Shown here piece by piece: positions 1 through 11,700 of a stretch of 64,000 nt of DNA. Every line of letters begins with the position of its first letter. The first letter of the stretch is position 1. Origin of the DNA: Holophagaceae bacterium (lineage in GTDB: Bacteria; Acidobacteriota; Holophagae; Holophagales; Holophagaceae); NCBI GenBank assembly GCA_016722505.1, contig JADKJH010000002.1:523374-587373 (forward strand), read 5' to 3'. The position numbers and the translations under genes were made by a program. The notes beneath the pieces are model-generated. The model did not search any database. It had not been told where the DNA came from and saw nothing but the letters and a program-made list of their open reading frames with translations.

Positions 1-135
1 GCCCTCCTTCGCGGTGGTCTTGCGCTGCACGACCACGCACGGACCAGCCTGGATCACGGTCACGGGGACCACTTGACCCTTCTCGTTGAAGATCTGGGTC
101 ATGCCCAGTTTTCTGCCGATGATTCCCTTGATCAT
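1..135 (-). CDS. rplC: 50S ribosomal protein L3, N-terminal part (window edge)
   Basis: Only the first 45 codons lie in the window; the rest runs off the left edge. The protein begins MIKGIIGRKLGMTQIF, the conserved start of L3, which binds 23S rRNA early in large-subunit assembly. The ATG is preceded by a good GGGGAG ribosome site. It lies 17 bp downstream of rpsJ in the usual S10-operon order and is surely co-transcribed with it. Confidence 0.93.
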   Translation of the reverse strand, partial: MIKGIIGRKLGMTQIFNEKGQVVPVTVIQAGPCVVVQRKTTAKEG

Positions 136-152
136 GTTTTGCTCCCCTTCCT

Positions 153-479
153 TTACCGGTTGCCCTGGCGGCTGAAGACCTTGATTTCGACATCGACGCC
201 CGCGGGGAGGTCGAGACGCATCAGGGTGTCCACCGTGGTCTGGGTGGGGTTGAGGATGTCGAGCAGGCGCTTGTGCGTGCGGATCTCGAATTGGTCACGG
301 CTCTTCTTGTCCACGTGGGGCGAGCGGTTCACCGTGTACTTGCTCGTCCGGGTGGGGAGAGGGATCGGTCCGGCGACCTGGGCGCCGCTGCGCTTTGCGG
401 TCTCCACGATTTCGCGGGTGCTTTGATCAAGCAGGCGATGATCGAAGGCGCGCAAACGGATGCGGATGTTGTCTTTCAT
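153..479 (-). CDS. rpsJ: 30S ribosomal protein S10
   Basis: 108 residues starting MKDNIRIRLRAFDHRLLDQS, with the S10 signature GPIPLPTRTSKYTVNRSPHV in the middle. S10 is part of the 30S head and, as NusE, also acts in transcription antitermination. The frame stays open upstream of this ATG, but the family starts here and a 148-residue version would be too long. It is the first gene of the S10 operon (rpsJ-rplC) and follows fusA, while tuf, often found between them, is elsewhere (19978-21171). Confidence 0.95.
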   Translation of the reverse strand: MKDNIRIRLRAFDHRLLDQSTREIVETAKRSGAQVAGPIPLPTRTSKYTVNRSPHVDKKSRDQFEIRTHKRLLDILNPTQTTVDTLMRLDLPAGVDVEIKVFSRQGNR

Positions 480-599
480 GTTCACTCCATTGGGACGGAT
501 GAGCCGTCCATAGACGTGGGGCGCTGGCCGCCCAACCTGAGTTGATGTCCTCCTGACGAGGACAAGGCTAATTAGAATAACAAAAGCCACCGAAAACAC

Positions 600-794
600 A
601 AATGAAATATTTTGAGCCTCGGCGGCTTTTTTGGGCTCCCCTTTCAGGAAAAAGGGAGCGGGCTTATCAAGAGGCCAGGATCTGAAGAGCTTGGTGCGGC
701 CTCACCCCGTGAAGGGCTGTGAAAGTATGAAGGTTGAAGTGAAGGTGCGAAGATAGGAGGAAAAGCATCCTTCATACTTCAACCTTCATCCTTG
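600..794. other. Intergenic region fusA-rpsJ with a long inverted repeat
   Basis: No coding sequence is seen. The main structure is a perfect 14-bp inverted repeat, ATGAAGGTTGAAGT at 727-740 and its complement at 776-789, with a 35-base loop, ending 5 bp from the fusA stop codon. A second, weaker hairpin (GCTCCC/GGGAGC, about 635-660) lies near AT-rich DNA that could hold the rpsJ promoter. Confidence 0.5.
727..789 (-). terminator. Hairpin downstream of fusA
   Basis: Perfect 14-bp inverted repeat with a long loop directly after the fusA stop. There is no strong T-tract, so it may be an mRNA 3' stabiliser, an attenuator or a small repeat element and not a classical intrinsic terminator. The arms contain near-repeats of the motif TTCATACTTCAACC. 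Confidence 0.4.
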
Positions 795-2903
795 CTACTT
801 GCTGCCCTTGACTTTGGCGATGATTTCTTCCGCCACATTCTTGGGAGCTTCATCGTAATGCGAGAACTGCATGGTGTAGTTGCCGCGGCCCTGAGTCATG
901 CCGCGAAGGCTGGTGGAATAGGCGAACATTTCGGCGAGAGGGACCTTGGCGGAAACCACCTTGGAGCCGGCCCGCTCTTCCATGTTCTCGATGCGGCCGC
1001 GCCGGCTGTTCAGGTTGCCAATGACGTCGCCCATGTATTCCTCTGGCACCACCACCTCGACGCCCATGATGGGCTCGAGAATCACAGGATGGGCCTTCTC
1101 GCAGCCTGCCTTGAAGCCCATGGAACCGGCGATCTTGAACGCCATTTCATTGGAATCCACATCGTGGTAGCTGCCGTCGTAGATGGTGACCTTGACGTCC
1201 ACGACCGGGTAGCCGGCGAGCACGCCGGATTCCATGGCTTCCTGGATGCCCTGGTCCGTGGGCTTGATGTATTCCTTGGGCACGGAACCGCCCTTGGTCT
1301 CGTTGATGAACTCGTAGCCCTTGCCGGGCGCGTTGGGCTCGACGATGAGCTTGACGTGGCCGTACTGGCCGCGGCCACCGGACTGGCGGACGAACTTGCC
1401 TTCGCATTCCACGCGGCGGCGGATGGTCTCGCGGTAGGCCACCATGGGCTTGCCCACGTTGGCTTCCACTTTGAACTCGCGCATCATGCGGTCCACGATG
1501 ATCTCCAGATGGAGTTCACCCATGCCGGCGATGATGGTCTGGTTGGTCTCGGGATCGGTCTTGACCTTGAAGGTGGGATCTTCCTGGGCCAGCCGGCTCA
1601 GCGCGATGCCCATCTTCTCCTGGTCGACCTTGGTCTTGGGCTCGATGGCCACCTGGATCACGGGATCCGGGAAATCCATGCTCTCGAGCACCACGGGTTT
1701 GTCTTCATCGCAGATGGTCTGGCCCGTGAACACGTCCTTGAGGCCCACCGCCGCGCCGATGTCGCCGGTGCGGACTTCGGTGATGTCCTCGCGCTTGTTG
1801 GCGTGCATCTGGAGCAGGCGGCCGATGCGTTCGCGGCGGTCCTTGTTGGAGTTGTAGACGCTGGATCCCGCCTCAAGCACACCGGAATAAACGCGGATGA
1901 ACGCGAGACTGCCGACGAACGGATCCGCCATGATCTTGAAGATCAAAGCGCTGAAGGGTTCCTTGTCATCGGCACGGCGCTCGATGGCATTGCCATCCAT
2001 GTCCACGCCCTGGATGGCGGAACATCCAAGGGGCTGGGCATGTAGTTCACCACAGCGTCGAGCATGGGCTGCACGCCCTTGTTCTTGAAGGCGCTGCCGC
2101 ACATCATCGGCGTGAAGATGATCGAGATGCAACCCTTGCGGATGCCATCGCGGAGTTCGGTCTCGGTGAGGTCTTCACCGCTCAGGTACTTTTCCATGAG
2201 GACTTCATCGGCCTCGGCGACCATCTCGACCATCTTCTCGCGCCATTCAGCGGCGGTCTCGAGAAGGTCGGCGGGGATCTCGCCTTCGATGACTTTGTAG
2301 CCCTTGTCGCCATCGTCAAAGGTGAGCGCCTTCATGGTCACCAGGTCCACGACGCCGCGGAAATGCTCCTCGGCGCCAATGGGGATCTGGATGGGCATGG
2401 GCCGCGCCTTCAGGCGGGTCTTCATCATCTCCACCACGCGGAAGAAATCCGCGCCCGGGACGATCCATCTTGTTGACGAAAGCCATGCGCGGCACGTGGT
2501 ACTTGTCGGCCTGGCGCCAGACCGTCTCGGACTGGGGCTCAACGCCGCCCACGGCGCAGAACACCGCGCAGGCTCCATCCAGCACGCGCAGGCTGCGCTC
2601 CACCTCGGCGGTGAAATCCACGTGGCCAGGGGTGTCGATGATGTTGATGCGGTGCTCGACGCCCGTATCCTTGCCCGTCAACGGAACCCAGCTGGCGGTG
2701 ATGGCCGCGGACGTGATGGTGATGCCGCGTTCCTGCTCCTGCACCATCCAGTCGGTGGTGGCAGCGCCATCATGGACTTCGCCGATCTTGTGGATCTTGC
2801 CGGTGTAGAAAAGGATGCGCTCCGTCGTGGTCGTCTTACCGGCATCAATGTGAGCCATGATGCCGATGTTGCGGTAGCGCTCAAGGGGCGTATGGCGAGC
2901 CAC
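795..2903 (-). CDS. fusA: Elongation factor G, frame broken twice
   Basis: EF-G, the GTPase that drives ribosome translocation. The start is GTG at 2903 after GAAGGAG; the product opens MARHTPLERYRNIGIMAHID with the P-loop AHIDAGKTTTTER, DTPGHVDF and NKMDR. The reading frame changes just after NKMDR (extra base in the CCCGGG run at 2454-2459) and returns near 2018, where one base of an expected GGCC is missing. The two changes cancel: the span is exactly 703 codons, a normal EF-G length, and all domains through the C-terminal EYMGDVIGNLNSRRG are conserved in one frame or another. The gene is essential unless another copy exists, so sequencing error is the likely cause. Confidence 0.9.
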
Positions 2904-3048
2904 GGGAGACTCCTTCGGGGAATTTGAGTCAAGGAACAGGATCGGGATCCGGTGCTCATGGCACACGGAAATTCAGGTCAAAAAAACAGGACGGTAATTC
3001 AAAACTGGGGGCCGCCAAGGCAGCGGCCCCGCAAGGCGAAAGAGCCGT

Positions 3049-3519
3049 CTACCAGCGGAAGTGGGCGAAAGCCTTGTTGGCTTCGGCCATCTTGTGGACA
3101 TCGTCCTTCTTCTTGATGGCGGCGCCGCGGAAATTCATGGCGTCGAGGATCTCGCCAGCCAGCTTGTCGCGCATGGTGCGCTCGCCGCGGGAGGCGGAAT
3201 AGGTCTTCAGCCAACGCATGGCCAGCGAGGTGCGGCGGTTCTGCGGAACCTCCACAGGCACCTGGTAGGTGGCGCCACCCACGCGGCGGGATTTCACTTC
3301 CACCGCCGGTTTGATGTTGGTCAAAGCCTTGGTGAAGGCTTCAAGGGCCTCTTCGCCACTCTTCTTGGCGACGATCTCCAGCGCGCCGTAGACGATGCGT
3401 TCGGCGGTGGCCTTCTTGCCGCGCTCCATGAGGATGTTCACGAACTTGGAGACGATGAGGGAGTTGTAGATGGGATCCGGGAGGATCTCACGCTTGGGGG
3501 GTGCGGAACGACGAGCCAT
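3049..3519 (-). CDS. rpsG: 30S ribosomal protein S7
   Basis: 156 residues, the usual bacterial length, starting MARRSAPPKREILPDPIYNS and carrying the S7 features LMERGKKATAERIVYGAL and YQVPVEVPQNRR. S7 nucleates assembly of the 30S head and contacts E-site tRNA. It lies 12 bp after rpsL and 145 bp before fusA, the classical str operon order. Confidence 0.97.
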   Translation of the reverse strand: MARRSAPPKREILPDPIYNSLIVSKFVNILMERGKKATAERIVYGALEIVAKKSGEEALEAFTKALTNIKPAVEVKSRRVGGATYQVPVEVPQNRRTSLAMRWLKTYSASRGERTMRDKLAGEILDAMNFRGAAIKKKDDVHKMAEANKAFAHFRW

Positions 3520-3531
3520 TTTTCATCTACC

Positions 3532-3933
3532 TCACTTTTTCTTCGCAGCGGCGGCAGCGCCGGCCTTGGGCCGTTTCGCGCCGTACTTGGAGCGGGACTG
3601 GTTGCGGCCAGCGACGCCAGTGGCGTCCAGCGTTCCGCGGACCACGTGATAGCGCACGCCAGGCAGGTCTTTCACACGGCCACCGCGGATGAGGACGATG
3701 GAGTGCTCCTGCAGGTTGTGGCCCACGCCGGGAATGTAGGTGGTGCACTCGATGCCGTTCGTCAACCGCACACGGGCCACCTTGCGGAGGGCCGAGTTCG
3801 GCTTCTTGGGCGTGGTCGTGAACACGCGGGTGCACACGCCGCGCTTTTGCGGGCAGGCGTCGAGCGCGGGGCTCTTGGTCTTGTTGATGAATGTCTTCCG
3901 CCCTTGGCGGATCAGCTGATTGATGGTTGGCAC
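3532..3933 (-). CDS. rpsL: 30S ribosomal protein S12
   Basis: Decoding-centre protein S12, 133 residues. The chosen start is GTG at 3933 (product MPTINQLIRQGRKTF), because GGAGG sits five bases upstream and the family starts with MPTINQL; an in-frame ATG four codons earlier overlaps that ribosome site. Conserved loops TPKKPNSALRKVARV and KDLPGVRYHVVRG, which hold streptomycin-resistance positions, look wild type (lysine retained). The tail is alanine/lysine rich. First gene of the rpsL-rpsG-fusA run. Confidence 0.95.
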   Translation of the reverse strand: MPTINQLIRQGRKTFINKTKSPALDACPQKRGVCTRVFTTTPKKPNSALRKVARVRLTNGIECTTYIPGVGHNLQEHSIVLIRGGRVKDLPGVRYHVVRGTLDATGVAGRNQSRSKYGAKRPKAGAAAAAKKK

Positions 3934-4036
3934 ACCATCCTCCATAGTTGGCTCGTCCAGATGATTCCGGAGAGCAAGGCCCGAGAGGTTGCGGATGCCT
4001 TATGGAACGGACACGCAACATTGGACGAAGAAAAAA

Positions 4037-4483
4037 TCAACCAGCCCAATTGGGCAGGGAACTTATAAGCCTATCGCACCGGCAGGAGAAGTCAATCCGG
4101 GATACCCGGAGCTGGTCAGGGAAGCTTGGTCGCCGCTTCGACTTTCGGGGAATGGCACGCGCAACCCGAGGCGCAGGCCGCCTTCGACCCGGACGGGGCA
4201 TCAGCCTGTTTTTGCGGCCGGGGCGCTCCCCGGCCGCAGTCCCATCCCTGGGGCTCGGGCCGGCCTTTGGGCCTCGGCGCCCTCGGCAGGCGCCTTCCCG
4301 GCCACCGTAGCCGCCAGCGTACCAACCGCTGCCCGACAGCACGAAAGCGGTCCGCGAGATCTCGCGTTGCATGGCCTCTGCCTGGCCGCACTTGGGGCAA
4401 TCATGGGCCGTCGGCGCTGAAAAGGCCTGGAGTCTTTCTTCTTTCGCGCCGCAGGCTTCACAGCGGTACTCGTAGAGTGGCAT
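4037..4483 (-). CDS. FmdB-family zinc ribbon protein, C-terminus uncertain
   Basis: The first 60 residues (MPLYEYRCEACGAKEERLQA, then CPKCG) form the small FmdB/CxxC zinc ribbon, with the typical GSGWY motif after it. The function of the family is unknown; some members are regulators. The remainder is Arg/Gly/Pro rich and unlike family tails. In another frame the same DNA reads AGKAPAEGAEAQ and stops at 4201, which looks like the usual Ala-rich tail, so a one-base error near 4310 is likely and the true gene may be about 4201-4483. Confidence 0.6.
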   Translation of the reverse strand: MPLYEYRCEACGAKEERLQAFSAPTAHDCPKCGQAEAMQREISRTAFVLSGSGWYAGGYGGREGACRGRRGPKAGPSPRDGTAAGERPGRKNRLMPRPGRRRPAPRVARAIPRKSKRRPSFPDQLRVSRIDFSCRCDRLISSLPNWAG

Positions 4484-4541
4484 GGCATCCTTTCAAGCAA
4501 GCGGCTCAAGCCGCAATCATCTAGTTTAACTCGGACGCGCC

Positions 4542-5036
4542 ATGAACACTCCCCCTCGATTCTTTCCTGATGCTCCAAGCTTCCTCGCTGCGCAGGCCCA
4601 GCGCCCTGCCCAGCTTTGTTTCACGAACGGGTGTTTTGATTTATTGCATCCAGGACACGTCAAATATCTGGAAGACGCGCGCGCCCTGGGGGATTTCCTG
4701 GTGGTGGGCCTCAACAGCGATGCATCAGTCGCCCGGCTCAAAGGCGAGGGAAGGCCTTTGCAGGATGAACCAGCCCGCGCGGCGGTCCTGCTGGGGCTGC
4801 GCAGCGTGGATGCGGTCATCCGGTTCGACGAAGACACGCCGCTTGAACTCATCAAAGCCTTGCAGCCGGACATCCTGGTCAAGGGTGGCGATTACACGCC
4901 GGATACGGTGGTGGGACGCGAAGCCGTGGAGGCTCGAGGAGGCCGTGTCGTGATCATTCCCCTCATCCCGGGCCACAGCACCTCGCGGATCGAGGAACGC
5001 ATCCGCAGCGGGCGAGGCGTGACGCTCCCGGAATGA
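4542..5036 (+). CDS. rfaE2: D-glycero-beta-D-manno-heptose 1-phosphate adenylyltransferase
   Basis: 164 residues matching the C-terminal (nucleotidyltransferase) half of HldE. It carries the cytidylyltransferase-fold motif TNGCFDLLHPGHVKYLEDA near residue 27 and, at the end, GHSTSRIEERIRSG. It activates heptose-1-phosphate with ATP to give ADP-heptose for the lipopolysaccharide inner core. The kinase half (RfaE1) is absent here, so the two activities are on separate genes in this genome. It is the only plus-strand gene in the ribosomal block, facing pnp. Confidence 0.9.
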   Translation: MNTPPRFFPDAPSFLAAQAQRPAQLCFTNGCFDLLHPGHVKYLEDARALGDFLVVGLNSDASVARLKGEGRPLQDEPARAAVLLGLRSVDAVIRFDEDTPLELIKALQPDILVKGGDYTPDTVVGREAVEARGGRVVIIPLIPGHSTSRIEERIRSGRGVTLPE

Positions 5037-5039
5037 AAA

Positions 5040-5059
5040 CGCGGTCCCAGAGGACCGCG
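5040..5059 (-). terminator. Intrinsic terminator after pnp
   Basis: 8-bp stem CGCGGTCC/GGACCGCG with loop CAGA. Read on the minus strand it is followed by GTTTTC, so it fits the end of the pnp transcript; on the plus strand it directly follows rfaE2 but lacks a T-tract. Confidence 0.7.
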
Positions 5060-5099
5060 CATTCATGTGACCAAGAATTTTGAAGATCGAACCTGGAAA

Positions 5100-7211
5100 T
5101 CAGGCTTCAGCCGGCGCTTCGGCGGCCATGAGCGCCTTGCGGCTGAGCTTGATCTTGCCGCTCTTCTCATCAATGCCGATGACCTTGACCATGATTTCCT
5201 GGCCTTCGCTGACTTCATCGGCGGGGCTCTTCACGCGGTGGGGCGCCATTTCGGAAACGTGCAGCAGGCCGTCGAGGCCCGGCAGGATCGTGACGAAGGC
5301 GCCGAACTCGACGACCTTCGCGACACGGCCCATGTAGGTCTTGCCGACCTCGGCGGTCTGAGTGAGATCTGCGATCATCTTCAGGGCGATGGCCAGCTTT
5401 TCCTGGGTCGGGCCGGCCACCTGGCAGATGCCGTCATCGTCAATGTTCACGGAGCAACCGGAAACTTCGATGATGTTGCGGATGGTGGCGCCGCCCTTGC
5501 CGATGACGTCGCGGATTTTTTCCTTGGGAAGCTGGATGCTCTTCATCTGGGGCGCGTTCGAAGCGAACTCTCCGCGCGGCGCGGCGAGGATCTCGCCCAT
5601 GGCTTCCAAAAGGTGCAGGCGGCCCTTCTTGGCCTGGGTGAGAGCCTTGGTCAGAACCTCGGTGGTGATGCCGCCGATTTTGATATCCATCTGCAACGCC
5701 GTGATGCCTTTGGTGGTGCCAGCGACTTTGAAGTCCATGTCGCCGTAGTGGTCTTCCTGGCCCGCGATATCCGTGAGCACCACAAACTTTTCGCCATCGC
5801 TCACAAGACCCATGGCCACGCCTGCGACCGGTGATTTCAGCTTGATGCCCGCATCCATCAACGCCAGCGTTCCACCGCAGATGGTGGCCATGGAGGACGA
5901 ACCGTTGCTCTCGGTGATGTCGGACACCACGCGCACGGTGTAGGGATTTTCTTCCTGGCTAGGCAGCACCGCCATGATGCTGCGTTCGGCCAGCATGCCG
6001 TGGCCGATTTCGCGCCGGCCTGGGCCGCGGTTCGGCTTGCACTCGCCCACGCTGTAGCCGGGGAAATTGTAGTGGAGGTAGAACTTCTTCTCGTACTCCT
6101 CCTCGATGCCGTCGATGTATTGGACATCATCCTGGGTGCCCAACGTGGCGGTCACCAGCGCCTGGGTTTCACCGCGAGTGAAGAGGCAGGAGCCGTGGGT
6201 GCTGGGGAGCACGCCGACTTCGATGTTGAGGGGCCGGATCTGGTCGAAGGCCCGGCCGTCGAGGCGGATGTTCTGCTTCAGGATCGTGTTGCGGAAAAGG
6301 GTTTCCTTCAGCAGATCGAAACACGCGACCACGTCCTTCTTGGTTTCCGGGGCATCGGCCGTCAGTTCGGACACGACTTCCTTCTTCAGCGCATCAATGG
6401 CCTTGTAGCTATCCAGCTTCACCTTCATCGTGAGGGCAGCCATGAGCTTCTCGGCATGCTTGGATACTTTGGCGTAGATGTCCTGGTTGAGTTCGCCCTT
6501 CGTGGCGGCCAGCTTGGCCTTGCCGACCTTGGCCTGCAGTTCCTTCTGGAGTTTCACGAGCTGCTTGATCTGGTCGTGGCCGAAATTCAGCGCGTCCACC
6601 ATGTCGGCTTCGAGCACTTCCTTGGCGCCGCATTCCACCATCACGATGGCTTCCTCGGTGCCCGCCAGGATGAGGTCCAGATCGCTTTCGGTGCGCTGGC
6701 CCACCAGGGGGTTGGCGACGAATTTCCCATTGATGCGCCCTACGCGGATGCCGCCCACGGGAGCCACGAAGGGGATTTCAGAAATGATCAGGGCCGCCGA
6801 AGCTCCCAGGATGGCCAGCGTGTCGGGCTGATGCTCGCCATCGAAACTGATGACCTGGGCCGTGACCATGGTGTCGTCGTTGTAGCCTTCCTCGAAGAGC
6901 GGCCGCAAGGGCCGGTCGATGAGGCGGCAGATCAGGGTTTCCTTGGTGGTGGCGCGGCCCTCGCGCTTGAAGAATCCACCAGGAATCTTGCCGGCGGAAA
7001 AGGCGGCTTCGCGGTAGTCCACGGTGAGCGGGAAGAAGTCAATGCCTTCCCTGGGCGCGGCGCGGCAGACGGCCACCAGGACCATGGTGTCGCCCTGGCG
7101 GACGATGACGGCGCCCGCCGCCTGCTTGGCGATGCGGCCGGTTTCGATGGTGATGGGCGTGCCGCCCAGATCCAGGCTTACGGTTGTGGGGCTGAATTGA
7201 AGTTCGTTCAT
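5100..7211 (-). CDS. pnp: Polyribonucleotide nucleotidyltransferase (PNPase)
   Basis: 703 residues. Two RNase PH core domains (about 10-220 and 310-545), a helical linker, a KH domain (VIGKGGATIRNI near 565) and an S1 domain near the C-terminus (GKTYMGRVAKVVEFGAFV). It degrades RNA 3'-5' with phosphate and works with RNase E/Y-type degradosomes; an RNase Y gene is at the other end of this window. The start is ATG 7211 after AGGAG; an upstream in-frame ATG has no ribosome site. It is transcribed after rpoC but separated from it by a terminator. Confidence 0.96.
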   Translation of the reverse strand: MNELQFSPTTVSLDLGGTPITIETGRIAKQAAGAVIVRQGDTMVLVAVCRAAPREGIDFFPLTVDYREAAFSAGKIPGGFFKREGRATTKETLICRLIDRPLRPLFEEGYNDDTMVTAQVISFDGEHQPDTLAILGASAALIISEIPFVAPVGGIRVGRINGKFVANPLVGQRTESDLDLILAGTEEAIVMVECGAKEVLEADMVDALNFGHDQIKQLVKLQKELQAKVGKAKLAATKGELNQDIYAKVSKHAEKLMAALTMKVKLDSYKAIDALKKEVVSELTADAPETKKDVVACFDLLKETLFRNTILKQNIRLDGRAFDQIRPLNIEVGVLPSTHGSCLFTRGETQALVTATLGTQDDVQYIDGIEEEYEKKFYLHYNFPGYSVGECKPNRGPGRREIGHGMLAERSIMAVLPSQEENPYTVRVVSDITESNGSSSMATICGGTLALMDAGIKLKSPVAGVAMGLVSDGEKFVVLTDIAGQEDHYGDMDFKVAGTTKGITALQMDIKIGGITTEVLTKALTQAKKGRLHLLEAMGEILAAPRGEFASNAPQMKSIQLPKEKIRDVIGKGGATIRNIIEVSGCSVNIDDDGICQVAGPTQEKLAIALKMIADLTQTAEVGKTYMGRVAKVVEFGAFVTILPGLDGLLHVSEMAPHRVKSPADEVSEGQEIMVKVIGIDEKSGKIKLSRKALMAAEAPAEA

Positions 7212-7367
7212 AAAATCTCCTGCCCCGATCGGGGACTTGGCTGGCCCGCCCTTTCGCGATCGCTCCATGAAAGCCACTGGGCCAAAGGGTGGATTTCACG
7301 CAGAGGTCGCTGCCGCAGGGCGAGCAGATGATTGTTCGGCAACCTTTAGCCTACCAGCGCTTGAGTC

Positions 7368-7379
7368 GGGGGGGGGGGG
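7368..7379. repeat. Run of twelve G
   Basis: An uninterrupted G12 tract in the 216-bp pnp-rpoC intergenic region, just upstream of the rpoC terminator. Such a tract is prone to slippage in cells and in sequencing, so its true length is uncertain. It lies in the leader side of pnp. Confidence 0.9.
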
Positions 7380-7380
7380 T

Positions 7381-7406
7381 AAAAGAGCCGCTCTCGCGGC
7401 TCTTTT
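7381..7406 (-). terminator. Intrinsic terminator after rpoC
   Basis: 11-bp perfect stem AAAAGAGCCGC/GCGGCTCTTTT with a TCTC loop, 22 bp past the rpoC stop. The A/T arms give a U-tract in both directions, so it could also stop plus-strand transcription. Confidence 0.85.
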
Positions 7407-7427
7407 AATCAGGTATCAACGGGTGGA

Positions 7428-11639
<4,212 letters not shown>

Positions 11640-11700
11640 GAGGACCTCTGAAACGGAATCGGAATGGCCTTGGTGCTAAAGCGAAGGACCGTCTAGGCCT

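Noticed and set aside
792..2045. Plus-strand open frame of 417 codons opposite fusA
   Set aside because: Antisense artefact; the opposite strand carries clear EF-G motifs.
6000..7331. Plus-strand open frame of 443 codons opposite pnp
   Set aside because: Antisense of a highly conserved gene, with no recognisable domain or ribosome site.
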